Assembly: GCA_050946575.1 (NCBI GenBank)
Contig: JBMNVB010000003.1
Span: 110,593 to 174,592, forward strand
Source of the DNA: JALCRY01 sp050946575
GTDB lineage: Bacteria; Bacillota; Clostridia; Peptostreptococcales; Anaerovoracaceae
DNA: 64,000 nucleotides
Reading direction: 5' to 3'
Shown: one piece after another, positions 25,456-33,188 of the stretch
Numbering within the stretch: the first letter of the stretch is position 1
Layout: the number at the start of each line of letters is the position of its first letter
Notes under the pieces: model-generated
Told to the model about the DNA's origin: nothing
The model's database searches: none
What the model saw: the letters and a program-made list of their open reading frames with translations, nothing else
Position numbers and translations under genes: made by a program

Positions 25456-25839
25456 ATGAGGTGGATGCATACAAAGCTGCCGGAGTTCATCGACAAGATG
25501 AAGGTCGCGGCGGCAACAAAAGGAGACCGTCCGAAGGAATGCGATGTGACCGGGCTTGAAGGTTACAAGTCGGCCAAGATGCAGTCTCTGAGGACCGGAC
25601 GTATCGAAATGGCGGTGTCTGAACTTTCAGCGCTCAAGGACGTGGATCATCTTGAAGTCCATGTCATGCCGAGAGTGCCGGAAACGATGCACACGGCCGT
25701 GATACGCGGATTTGACAAAGACGGGAATGTCGCGCACGCGATTCTTGAGACCGTGAATGTCCTGCACGAAACGGAGGATATATATATCGCGGGCTGCGAC
25801 GACGTACAGGACAGACGTTCCCCGATAGGGAACCATTGA
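25456..25839 (+). CDS. Unrecognised small protein, first gene of the GntR-linked operon
   Basis: The 127-residue protein begins MRWMHTKLPEFIDKMKVAAA and has a compact alpha-beta look with KMQSLRTGRIEMAVSEL, LEVHVMPRVPETMHTAVIRG and ILETVNVLHETEDIYI. I do not recognise a family. It lacks signal peptide and membrane segments. GGAGGG lies before ATG 25456. It is 13 bases from the next gene and is probably a partner or accessory subunit of that 341-residue protein. Confidence 0.6.
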   Translation: MRWMHTKLPEFIDKMKVAAATKGDRPKECDVTGLEGYKSAKMQSLRTGRIEMAVSELSALKDVDHLEVHVMPRVPETMHTAVIRGFDKDGNVAHAILETVNVLHETEDIYIAGCDDVQDRRSPIGNH

Positions 25840-25852
25840 GGAGGGACAGAAA

Positions 25853-26878
25853 ATGAGCGGACTCAAATATCGTTACTTCCCGGAAGGGCAGCTGAAAGAG
25901 CAGTATATACCGATAGGCATAGCGCTCGTGGATTACGAAGACGTACTGGCCCTCGGACTCACGCCGAAGGAGGCCTGCGAGCGCATCGCAAAAGCGCATG
26001 AAGGCCCTGTAGCTATCAATATCTGGGACATGAAGACGGCATGCACGACCACGACGAACGGAATAATGTACGACGGTTCCATTGTAGCCATGGCGGCTTC
26101 CGACTACGGAAAAATCAACAAGGAATTCGGTTATCTGGACATGAGAGTCATTGATTACGATTCGGATACCGGCCGTGAGATAAGGGCGGACGAACCGCAT
26201 CTGAAACAGTGGACCGAATATTATCCGGACCGCCGCATCATCACCAGCCCGACGCACAAGAACGTGCCTGTGCACATGGTCGCGATAACAGGCCGGGCGG
26301 GAAACAATAACTCCGCCACGGAAATGATGCACTACATCAATATGGAGGAACTGCTGTTCCCTGTCGGCGGTCAGGTCGCTGTCATGAAGGGGAGAACAGT
26401 CGAATACGGACGTACAGGCGGCACGATATCCGTCGGCATCGGCATGTACTGCGCCGAGAAATACGGCCGCATCGTGCTCAACAAGTCATTCCCGACCGGC
26501 ACGACAGCGCACGGATCCGGAGAATACGCGAAGACACTGAAAGCGCATATCCCGATCATCGTCGGAGAAAAACCGATGGTCGCGGAATACATCATCAATG
26601 CGCTGAAACTAGGTCTTGTCCCGGGGCGCGATATCGGCGGCGCTCCGTCCGTACTGTGCGTGGCGAAGGCCATCGGCGCTCCGATAGCCTGGGATCTCAT
26701 CTCCGACGCCGCAAAGGAAGAACTGGCTTCTGTAGGACTGGATGAAGAATGGTATCAGTCGAAAACCGATCCGCAGGACCCGGAGGAAGTAATAAAGAAC
26801 GCCGACCGGATAATACCGGGCGTGAAGGATCCGGTCAAATATGATCCGGCGGATCTGTACACAGTGCTTTACGCATAG
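25853..26878 (+). CDS. Unrecognised 341-residue protein, candidate catabolic enzyme
   Basis: This is the largest protein of the operon and I cannot assign it. It is soluble, rich in short Gly and Thr/Ser turns: TACTTTTNGIMYDGS, ITGRAGNNNSATEMMHYI, EYGRTGGTISVGIGMY, FPTGTTAHGSGEYAKT and GRDIGGAPSVLCVAKAIGAPIAW. The repeated Gly-rich loops could bind a nucleotide, phosphate or metal. It does not show the Ser-Lys repeats of AtzD/TrzD ring-opening amidohydrolases, nor zinc HxH sites of amidohydrolases. Its place between small partner proteins and before a cyclase suggests action on a ring or amide compound, which is inference only. GAGGAGGG precedes ATG 25853. Confidence 0.55.
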   Translation: MSGLKYRYFPEGQLKEQYIPIGIALVDYEDVLALGLTPKEACERIAKAHEGPVAINIWDMKTACTTTTNGIMYDGSIVAMAASDYGKINKEFGYLDMRVIDYDSDTGREIRADEPHLKQWTEYYPDRRIITSPTHKNVPVHMVAITGRAGNNNSATEMMHYINMEELLFPVGGQVAVMKGRTVEYGRTGGTISVGIGMYCAEKYGRIVLNKSFPTGTTAHGSGEYAKTLKAHIPIIVGEKPMVAEYIINALKLGLVPGRDIGGAPSVLCVAKAIGAPIAWDLISDAAKEELASVGLDEEWYQSKTDPQDPEEVIKNADRIIPGVKDPVKYDPADLYTVLYA

Positions 26879-26901
26879 CGGGCAGGACGGGAGGAATCGA
26901 A

Positions 26902-27252
26902 ATGGCCAGCGTGTTTGTGAATGTAGATAAGACGGTAGTAAAGATCACAGGGATCGAAGTAAAGGGCCTGAATATCAGTCAGCTGGAGGATATCCTCCAG
27001 TCGAGGCTGAAGACAATGACGCGCGTGATCGGAGTGACCGGCGATTCTGTCGAACTCGACATGTACGGCATCGAAGAAAGCGATGTCAGGCGCGACAGCG
27101 ACGGCATCGTGAAAGCCATCGCACTCGCTGACGGGATCACCGTTTCCGATCTCAGTCAGCTGTCAGAAGTAAGGAAGATCCACAGTGTCGATTTCGATCA
27201 TATCCCGGAGGTCAGCGACGGCTGCATCGGAGAAAGGTGGATAGGGACATGA
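26902..27252 (+). CDS. Unrecognised 116-residue protein of the operon
   Basis: The protein starts MASVFVNVDKTVVKITGIEV and has an alpha-beta composition with IVKAIALADGITVSDLSQL; no known family recognised. The end overlaps the next gene by 4 bases (ATGA), implying coupled synthesis. GGGAGG precedes ATG 26902. It may be a structural subunit with the two preceding proteins. Confidence 0.55.
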   Translation: MASVFVNVDKTVVKITGIEVKGLNISQLEDILQSRLKTMTRVIGVTGDSVELDMYGIEESDVRRDSDGIVKAIALADGITVSDLSQLSEVRKIHSVDFDHIPEVSDGCIGERWIGT

Positions 27253-27788
27253 AACTGAAGGAAGTTTTTCTTATCCCGACAGGCGACGAGCTCGCGTCCG
27301 GTATCGTGATCGATACGGACAGCCCGATGATAATCCAGAAGATCCTGAAAGAGGAACCGAACTGCAGGTGCGTGCGCCTGCCGGTCACGCCCGACGACAG
27401 AGACGCGCTCGCGCAGCGCATCCGTGAAAGCGCGCAGCAGGGCGCGGATCTGATAATCATCATCGGGGGCTCAGGTTCGGGGCACCTGCACAGCGAGCTA
27501 CTCGGGGAGGACTATACCGGGGAGACTATGGAAAGTGTGCTTGATAAATATACAGATACAGCGCTGTACGGGAAGAACGGACATATGTGGTCGCGGCTCG
27601 TGTGCGGAAGGACGGGAAAAGCCCTGACAGTCAACGTGCCCGGCCCGAATGCGGAAGCCGCGGCCGTGACAGAAGCGCTGCTCGCGCATCTTGACGATAC
27701 CTGCGAAATAATAAATAAGGAAATGGCCGATGCCTTAAGGCATTGCTACGATAAATCATCAATGGGAAGGAGCGACGGTGATGTTTAA
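27249..27788 (+). CDS. MoaB/MogA-like domain protein
   Basis: The 179-residue protein resembles the molybdopterin-binding (MoCF) fold: EVFLIPTGDELASGIVIDTDS at the start, a central LPVTPDDRDALAQRIRESA and the Gly-rich strand LIIIIGGSGSGHL. The GGTGxxxRD loop of true MogA/MoeA is altered to GGSGSGHLH, so it may bind another ligand. The TGEL-like opening resembles CinA and MoaB. Related stand-alone domains occur in catabolic operons of anaerobes. ATG 27249 is coupled to the preceding stop. Confidence 0.6.
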   Translation: MKLKEVFLIPTGDELASGIVIDTDSPMIIQKILKEEPNCRCVRLPVTPDDRDALAQRIRESAQQGADLIIIIGGSGSGHLHSELLGEDYTGETMESVLDKYTDTALYGKNGHMWSRLVCGRTGKALTVNVPGPNAEAAAVTEALLAHLDDTCEIINKEMADALRHCYDKSSMGRSDGDV

Positions 27789-28452
27789 GAATGTAGTTGA
27801 TATGACTCAGACACTGGATAATGATATGTATATCTGGCCGGGCGACAAGATCAGCCCGGATGCGTTCCAGAAGATCCAGTGCGTGGCAGAGGGAGACGAT
27901 TACGAGGCGTCTGTCATTCACTGCTCGACGCATACGGGGACTCACATGGACTGCAATTCGCATACGAACTGGAACGACGGCAATGTTTATTTCTGCGAGA
28001 CGAAGGATCCGGCGTTCTTCATAGGCAGGGCGAAGGTCGTGGACTGCCGCGGAAAGATCATCGAAGGCGACCAGGTGGAGATCGGGATGGATGTTATGGA
28101 CGGCGTCGATCTCGAAGGAGTGGATTTCCTGTTCTTCTATATGGACTGGGCGAAGAAATGGGGAACAAAGGAATTCTGGCTGCGCTATCCGATTTTCACC
28201 AAAGAGCTCGCGCAGTACCTGGCGGATCTTCCGGATGTACGCGGAGTCGGCCTCGAGACTCCGGGATGCGATCCGACTGAGACGGGAGACCTCAGCATCC
28301 ATAAGACATATCTTTCAAAAGACAAGACGATATTCGAGTGCCTGACCAACATGGATAAGGTCATGGACAGAGACTTTACATTCATCGGTCTGCCGCTCAA
28401 GATAAAGGGGTCCGAAGGATCTCCGATCCGGGCGGTCGCGGTGCTCGACTGA
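27781..28452 (+). CDS. Cyclase/kynurenine-formamidase-like hydrolase
   Basis: The 223-residue protein belongs to the cyclase (KynB/isatin hydrolase) superfamily, whose members open amide or lactam bonds using Mn or Zn. The metal motif is intact as HTGTHMDCNSH near residues 48-58 (family HxGTHxDxPxH, with the Pro replaced). Other support: DMTQTLDNDMYIWPGD and GLETPGCDP. It overlaps the preceding gene by 8 bases; AAGGAG is 9 bases before ATG 27781. Substrate unknown; the operon suggests a ring or formamide derived from amino acids or purines. Confidence 0.8.
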   Translation: MFKNVVDMTQTLDNDMYIWPGDKISPDAFQKIQCVAEGDDYEASVIHCSTHTGTHMDCNSHTNWNDGNVYFCETKDPAFFIGRAKVVDCRGKIIEGDQVEIGMDVMDGVDLEGVDFLFFYMDWAKKWGTKEFWLRYPIFTKELAQYLADLPDVRGVGLETPGCDPTETGDLSIHKTYLSKDKTIFECLTNMDKVMDRDFTFIGLPLKIKGSEGSPIRAVAVLD

Positions 28453-28482
28453 CGGAGCAGATCGATAATAATTTTCTGCATG

Positions 28483-28524
28483 CCGCTGCGGCTTATGATT
28501 CTCATAGACCGCAGCGGATTTTTT
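28483..28524 (+). terminator. Intrinsic terminator after the cyclase gene
   Basis: CCGCTGCGG (28483-28491) pairs with CCGCAGCGG (28509-28517), with an inner TATGA/TCATA extension, followed by ATTTTTTG. Confidence 0.92.
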
Positions 28525-28525
28525 G

Positions 28526-28816
28526 CCTAAATTCTTCCTTAAATGTTATGATCTTGTACAGAATTAGTTACTTATGACAAAAAATTAACAAACGGGGTCT
28601 GAAAACCGGAAAAACGGCCCTGAAAAGCGGCGGAAAACATCCCGATGCGCTCCGGCGCATTGTTCAAAATGCTTTATTTTTTAAGGGTTTTCGGCAAAAA
28701 AACGACTTTGCGGACCGTATTGACGTCGTAATTTTCGAGATAATGATACCATTGTTACGTGTAACAAATAATTTAGCAAAAAATTGCCCCAAACACAAAA
28801 TAACATGTTTTTCAGG
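28526..28816 (+). promoter_or_regulatory. AT-rich upstream region of the butyrate genes with operator-like sites
   Basis: No gene is seen in the gap 28453-28918. It holds a Rex-like site ATGACAAAAAATTAACAA (28574-28591; right arm perfect) and the near-palindrome TTGTTACGTGTAACAA (28752-28767), whose arms match Rex half-sites with a spacer two bases shorter than the clostridial consensus TTGTTAANNNNTTAACAA. Confidence 0.45.
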
Positions 28817-28845
28817 TTTACAAAACTGCCCCGTTCAAGTATAAT
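28817..28845 (+). promoter_or_regulatory. Promoter of hbd
   Basis: TTTACA (28817-28822), 17-base spacer, perfect TATAAT (28840-28845), about 70 bases before the hbd start. Confidence 0.8.
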
Positions 28846-28918
28846 GCATATGAAAAGTTAATTTTTTAACGATGTAATCAATCAATCAATTCTTATAACG
28901 CAAAGGAGGATCACACCA

Positions 28919-29767
28919 ATGAAGAAAATAGGTGTACTCGGAACAGGCACGATGGGTGCCGGCATTATCCAGGTTCTTGCAGCCAACGGATATGAAGTAG
29001 TCATGAGAGCAAGACATCAGTCTTCGATCGACAAGGGTCTCGCCAAGGTAGACAAGAATCTTTCGAAGATGGTCTCGAAGGAAAAGATGACTCAGTCCGA
29101 AAAGGACGAGGTCATGGGCAGGATCAGCGGTTCCACTGAACTCGATATCATCAAGGACTGCGATCTCATCATCGAAGCTTCGACAGAGAACATGGAAGCT
29201 AAGAAAGCTCTTCTCAAGGATGTAGACGAGCTTACGAGACCTGACTGCATCATTGCGTCGAATACATCTTCACTGTCGATCACGGAAATCGCGATGGTAA
29301 CGAGCAAGCCTGACAAGGTAATAGGAATGCACTTCTTCAATCCTGTACCGGCCATGAAGCTCGTGGAAGTCATCAACGGCTTCCTGACATCCGAAGAAAC
29401 GACGAACACGATCATCGAGCTTTCGGAATCGATCGGAAAAGTACCTGTAAAGGTAAAGGAAGCTCCGGGATTCGTTGTAAACAGGATCCTCGTTCCTATG
29501 ATGAACGAAGCATTCTTCGTTCTCGACGAAGGACTTGCTACAGCCGAGGACATCGACACGGCCATGAAACTCGGCGCGGGACACCCGATGGGGCCTCTGG
29601 CTCTCGGCGATCTCGTAGGACTCGATATCGTTCTGGCTGTTATGGAAACGCTGTATAACGAACTCGGCGATCCTAAGTACAGACCTGCTCCGCTGCTGAG
29701 AAAGTATGTAAGAGCGAACAGGCTCGGAATGAAGACAGGCGCGGGCGTATTCGACTATTCCAAGTAG
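28919..29767 (+). CDS. hbd: 3-hydroxybutyryl-CoA dehydrogenase
   Basis: The 282-residue enzyme reduces acetoacetyl-CoA to 3-hydroxybutyryl-CoA with NAD(P)H in butyrate formation. The Rossmann motif GVLGTGTMGAGI begins at residue 4; the catalytic His lies in MHFFNPVPAMKLVEVI; SNTSSLSITEIA and GFVVNRILVPMMNEA are typical. Length matches family (about 280). AAAGGAGG precedes ATG 28919. Codon use shifts here toward CCT, GCT and GTA, as in highly expressed genes. Confidence 0.96.
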   Translation: MKKIGVLGTGTMGAGIIQVLAANGYEVVMRARHQSSIDKGLAKVDKNLSKMVSKEKMTQSEKDEVMGRISGSTELDIIKDCDLIIEASTENMEAKKALLKDVDELTRPDCIIASNTSSLSITEIAMVTSKPDKVIGMHFFNPVPAMKLVEVINGFLTSEETTNTIIELSESIGKVPVKVKEAPGFVVNRILVPMMNEAFFVLDEGLATAEDIDTAMKLGAGHPMGPLALGDLVGLDIVLAVMETLYNELGDPKYRPAPLLRKYVRANRLGMKTGAGVFDYSK

Positions 29768-29786
29768 TCGTTGGATAACTAAGTAT

Positions 29787-29804
29787 TTGTTAACTCATTA
29801 ATAT
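29787..29804 (+). promoter_or_regulatory. Rex-like operator between hbd and the thiolase gene
   Basis: TTGTTAACTCATTAATAT has a perfect left half-site and 5 of 7 in the right arm of TTGTTAANNNNTTAACAA. It lies 20 bases before the thiolase start. Confidence 0.45.
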
Positions 29805-29822
29805 AAAAACAGGAGAATAATT

Positions 29823-30998
29823 ATGAAAGAAGTATATATGGTAAGTTCGGGAAGAACCGCTGTAGGCGACTTCATGGGAGTACTTTCGAAGAAGACGAAT
29901 GTCGAACTCGGAACTATCGTAGGAAAGGCTGCGATCGAGAGAGCCGGCCTCAAGCCTGAAGATATCCAGGAACTCACATGCGGTCTCGTATACGGAGCAG
30001 GCTCCGGCGGAAACCCGGCGAGACAGATACAGTATGCGATCGGATGCGATCCTTCCTCGTATTCATGCACGATCAACCAGCTGTGCGGATCCGGCATGAG
30101 AGCGACGGAGATCCTGTCGCAGCAGATCATGCTCGGAAAGACGGATGTCGGCCTCGTTGTCGGAACGGAAGTCATGAGTAAGGCTCCTTATCTCGTTAAG
30201 GACGCGAGAACGATCAGAATGGGTGACAAACCGTTCGTGGACTCCATGCTCGGAGACGGACTTGTCTGCCCGATCGCGGGATATCACATGGGAGTTACTG
30301 CAGAGAACCTCGCTGAGGAATTCAACATCACGAGAGAAGAGCAGGACGAACTCGGAATGATCGACCAGAACAGAGCTGCCGATGCTATCGAAGCGGGCAA
30401 GTTCGACGAGGAAATGGTCCCTGTAACGATCCATGACAGGAAGAAGGGCGATATCGTGGTCGACAGAGACGAGCATCCGAGACATACAAGCATGGAACAG
30501 CTTGCGAAGCTGAGACCTGCTTTCAAGAAGGACGGAACTGTAACTGCAGGAAACGCCAGCGGAATCAACGACGGCGCGGCTGCGATGGTACTCGCAAGCG
30601 GCGAATACTGCGAGAAGAAGGGACTCAAGCCTGTAGCGAAGCTGATCGCGACATGCTCGGCGGGCGTTGAGGCCGAGAGAATGGGTTACGGACCTGCAAA
30701 GGCTGTACCAAAGGTTCTCGAGATCGCGGGACTCAAGATGTCGGATATCGATTACTTCGAGGTAAACATCGCGTTCGCTGCTCAGTTCCTGGCCTGCAAC
30801 AAGACTCTCCAGATCCCGATGGATATGGTAAACGTAAACGGATCCGGAATCGCTATCGGACATCCGGTAGGCTGCACGGGCGCAAGGATCCAGGTATCGC
30901 TTATTCCTGAGCTCAAGAGAAGAGGCGGGAAATACGGACTGGCTTCGCTGTGCGTAGGCGGCGGCCCGGCTATGGCGACGATCTGGGAGCTCCTCTAG
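29823..30998 (+). CDS. thiolase (acetyl-CoA C-acetyltransferase type)
   Basis: The 391-residue thiolase should condense two acetyl-CoA to acetoacetyl-CoA, the first step toward butyrate. The nucleophile Cys is in NQLCGSGMRA near 89, the catalytic His in GHPVGCTGAR and the second Cys in LCVGGGPAM. The usual NEAFA motif reads NIAFAAQ: the Asn is kept but Glu is Ile. The C-terminal GGGxG motif is also altered (GGGPA). It may prefer another acyl-CoA, so the acetyl substrate is inferred from context. AGGAG precedes ATG 29823. Confidence 0.88.
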   Translation: MKEVYMVSSGRTAVGDFMGVLSKKTNVELGTIVGKAAIERAGLKPEDIQELTCGLVYGAGSGGNPARQIQYAIGCDPSSYSCTINQLCGSGMRATEILSQQIMLGKTDVGLVVGTEVMSKAPYLVKDARTIRMGDKPFVDSMLGDGLVCPIAGYHMGVTAENLAEEFNITREEQDELGMIDQNRAADAIEAGKFDEEMVPVTIHDRKKGDIVVDRDEHPRHTSMEQLAKLRPAFKKDGTVTAGNASGINDGAAAMVLASGEYCEKKGLKPVAKLIATCSAGVEAERMGYGPAKAVPKVLEIAGLKMSDIDYFEVNIAFAAQFLACNKTLQIPMDMVNVNGSGIAIGHPVGCTGARIQVSLIPELKRRGGKYGLASLCVGGGPAMATIWELL

Positions 30999-31044
30999 AC
31001 TGCAGGAACCTTAAGTCAGACTGATACTATTGAAAACCATTCCG

Positions 31045-31094
31045 AAATGCGGTATAAACAGTTGAGAATTATACCAAAACGCGGTATAAATAGT
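31045..31094. repeat. Tandem GGTATAAA repeats between thiolase and acyl-CoA dehydrogenase
   Basis: AAATGCGGTATAAACAGT (31045-31062) recurs as AAACGCGGTATAAATAGT (31077-31094), 16 of 18 identical and 32 bases apart (about three helical turns). An inverted TTATACC (31069-31075) lies between, making a direct plus inverted array suited to a dimeric DNA-binding protein. Confidence 0.75.
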
Positions 31095-31111
31095 ATGTGA
31101 AGCATAAGTTG

Positions 31112-31134
31112 CTGGCGGCTTATGAAGCCGCCAG
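31112..31134 (+). other. Strong hairpin upstream of the acyl-CoA dehydrogenase gene
   Basis: CTGGCGGCTT (31112-31121) and AAGCCGCCAG (31125-31134) make a perfect 10-bp stem, 3-base loop, followed by TGACTTT. Probably a weak terminator for the hbd-thiolase transcript or an mRNA-stabilising 3' end. Confidence 0.6.
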
Positions 31135-31155
31135 TGACTTTGCGCATGAAGGAGT

Positions 31156-31184
31156 TTGACAAAGGTTTAACACACTGTTAGATA
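31156..31184 (+). promoter_or_regulatory. Promoter of the acyl-CoA dehydrogenase-etf operon overlapping a Rex-like box
   Basis: TTGACA (31156-31161), 17-base spacer, TAGATA (31179-31184). The same bases form TTGACAAAGGTTTAACAC (31156-31173), 11 of 14 defined positions of the Rex consensus, so repressor binding would block the -35. Confidence 0.6.
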
Positions 31185-31211
31185 TTTGCTAAATGAAAGG
31201 AGAATTTGCAA

Positions 31212-32354
31212 ATGAATTTTCAGTTAACAAAAGAGCAGGAACTGACTAAAAAAATGGTAGAGCAGTTCTGCGAAGATGTGGTCGGTCCGACTGCAGAAGA
31301 ACTGGACAAATCCCATGAATGGCCTGAGGACATCGTAAGGCAGATGGGCGAACTCGGCATGATGGGAATCATTTGGCCGAAAGAGTACGGCGGCGCAGGC
31401 GGCGACTATATCTCTTACTGTGAAGTAATCGAGAGAATCACGGCTACTCACGCTGCTGTAGGAACTGTCATCGCGGCTCATACTTCGCTGTGCACAGGTC
31501 CTATCTATTACTTCGGTACTGAAGAGCAGAGACAGAAATACGTTACTCAGCTTGCTACAGGAAAGAAGCTCGGAGCTTTCGGACTTACAGAGGCTGATGC
31601 CGGTTCAGACTCGGGTGCTACTCAGACTCGTGCCGAGGACTGCGGCGACTACTGGCTGATCAACGGTTCGAAGATCTTCATCACGAACGGCGGACACGCT
31701 GACATCTTCGTTATCACTGCTGTTACAGATAAGAAAAAGAAAACTCACGGCGGTATCAGCGCATTTATTATAGAGAGAGGCGACGAGGGCTTCTCGACAG
31801 GTAAAGAAGAAGACAAACTCGGAATCCACTGCTCGTCGACAGTAGAGCTGATCTTCCAGGACTGCAAGATTCCTAAGGACAGGATCATCGGAAACGTCGG
31901 CGACGGATTCAAGATCGCAATGCAGACGCTCGAAAAGGCCAGGATCGGCGTTGCCGCTCAGGGTCTCGGCGTAGCGCAGGGCGCATTCGAAATCACTAAA
32001 GAATACATGAATCAGAGAAAGCAGTTCGGAAAGAAACTGACAAAGTTCCAGTATCCTGCTTTCACAATGGCGGAACTCTACACGAGGATCCAGGCTGCCA
32101 GACTTCTTATCTTCCACGCGGCCGATCTTGCCGACAAGGGCCAGCCATGCGGACTCGAGTCGTCAATGGCTAAGTTCTACGCTTCCGAAATAGCTATGGA
32201 TATGGCTACGAAGGGCGTGCAGTTCCACGGCGGTTACGGATATATCAATGATTACGAGATCCAGAGATACTTCAGAGATGCCAAGATCATGGAGATCTAT
32301 GAAGGTACTTCGGAAATCCAGAAACTTATCGTTTCGGGCGCGATCTTAAAGTAA
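31212..32354 (+). CDS. bcd: short-chain acyl-CoA dehydrogenase (butyryl-CoA dehydrogenase type)
   Basis: The 380-residue flavoenzyme reduces crotonyl-CoA to butyryl-CoA together with EtfAB, and such complexes bifurcate electrons to ferredoxin. Motifs: FGLTEADAGSDSGATQT, ITNGGHADIF, RIGVAAQGLGVAQGAFE and the catalytic Glu in IMEIYEGTSEIQK. ATG 31212 is chosen (AAGGAG 9 bases away) over an in-frame TTG at 31206. It is followed 14 bases later by etfB. No crotonase lies in this operon. Confidence 0.94.
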   Translation: MNFQLTKEQELTKKMVEQFCEDVVGPTAEELDKSHEWPEDIVRQMGELGMMGIIWPKEYGGAGGDYISYCEVIERITATHAAVGTVIAAHTSLCTGPIYYFGTEEQRQKYVTQLATGKKLGAFGLTEADAGSDSGATQTRAEDCGDYWLINGSKIFITNGGHADIFVITAVTDKKKKTHGGISAFIIERGDEGFSTGKEEDKLGIHCSSTVELIFQDCKIPKDRIIGNVGDGFKIAMQTLEKARIGVAAQGLGVAQGAFEITKEYMNQRKQFGKKLTKFQYPAFTMAELYTRIQAARLLIFHAADLADKGQPCGLESSMAKFYASEIAMDMATKGVQFHGGYGYINDYEIQRYFRDAKIMEIYEGTSEIQKLIVSGAILK

Positions 32355-32368
32355 GGAGGATACATACA

Positions 32369-33169
32369 ATGGCATTTAAAATAATAGTATGTGCAAAACA
32401 GGTTCCTGATACAAATGTTATCAAGATCAACCCTAAGACAGGCACATTGATCAGAGAAGGCGTTCCGAGCATCCTGAACCACGACGATGCCAACGCTCTT
32501 GAAGAAGCACTGAAAATCAAAGACAAAGACCCGGATACTCATATCACAGTAGTATCGATGGGACCTCCGCAGGCTACCGACATGCTGCTCGAGTGCCTCG
32601 CGATGGGAGCTGACGAAGGCATTCTCATATCCGACAGAGCTGTAGGCGGATCGGACACATGGGCTACGTCGAACGCTATCAGCGCGGCTATCAGAAAGAT
32701 CGGCGAGTACGACCTCATCTTCACAGGCCGTCAGGCTATCGACGGAGATACGGCGCAGGTCGGACCTCAGATCGCAGAGAAGCTCGGACTTCCTCAGGTT
32801 TCATACGTTCAGGAGTTCGAACTCGCGGACGACAAGAAGAGCGTCACGGTCGAAAGACGTCTCGAAGACGGATATCAGAAAATCAGAGTCCAGCTGCCCT
32901 GCCTGCTGACTGCTATCAAAGAGCTCAATACTCCTAGATACATGACAATGAACATGATCTACGAAGCTCAGTCCAAGCCTCTCACGGTCTGGAACGCTGC
33001 AGACATCGAAGTTGATCTCAACACTGTAGGTCTTGAAGCTTCCCCGACGAATGTATTCCGCTCGTTCACACCGGCTCCGAAGGCTCCTGGTGTCAAGCTC
33101 GAGGGAGATACTGAGAAGGAAAAGGCTGATAAACTGCTTATCGGTCTCAAGGAAAAGCAGGTAATCTAG
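32369..33169 (+). CDS. etfB: electron transfer flavoprotein beta subunit
   Basis: The 266-residue EtfB carries the AMP or bifurcating FAD site. It shows IIVCAKQVPDTNVIKINPKTG, VVSMGPPQATDMLLECLAMGADEGIL and the signature TGRQAIDGDTAQVGPQIAEKLGLPQ. It partners with EtfA, encoded 19 bases downstream. AAGGAGG precedes ATG 32369. Confidence 0.96.
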   Translation: MAFKIIVCAKQVPDTNVIKINPKTGTLIREGVPSILNHDDANALEEALKIKDKDPDTHITVVSMGPPQATDMLLECLAMGADEGILISDRAVGGSDTWATSNAISAAIRKIGEYDLIFTGRQAIDGDTAQVGPQIAEKLGLPQVSYVQEFELADDKKSVTVERRLEDGYQKIRVQLPCLLTAIKELNTPRYMTMNMIYEAQSKPLTVWNAADIEVDLNTVGLEASPTNVFRSFTPAPKAPGVKLEGDTEKEKADKLLIGLKEKQVI

Positions 33170-33188
33170 TAAGGAGGAGAAATTTAAA

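Noticed and set aside
25853..26878. Cyanuric acid amidohydrolase/barbiturase (AtzD/TrzD) identity for the 341-residue protein
   Set aside because: The three Ser-Lys repeat units and SGGTEG motif of that family are absent.
28633..28665. Hairpin GATGCGCTCCGGCGCATT in the hbd upstream gap as terminator
   Set aside because: Short stem without a T-run; the strong terminator lies at 28483.
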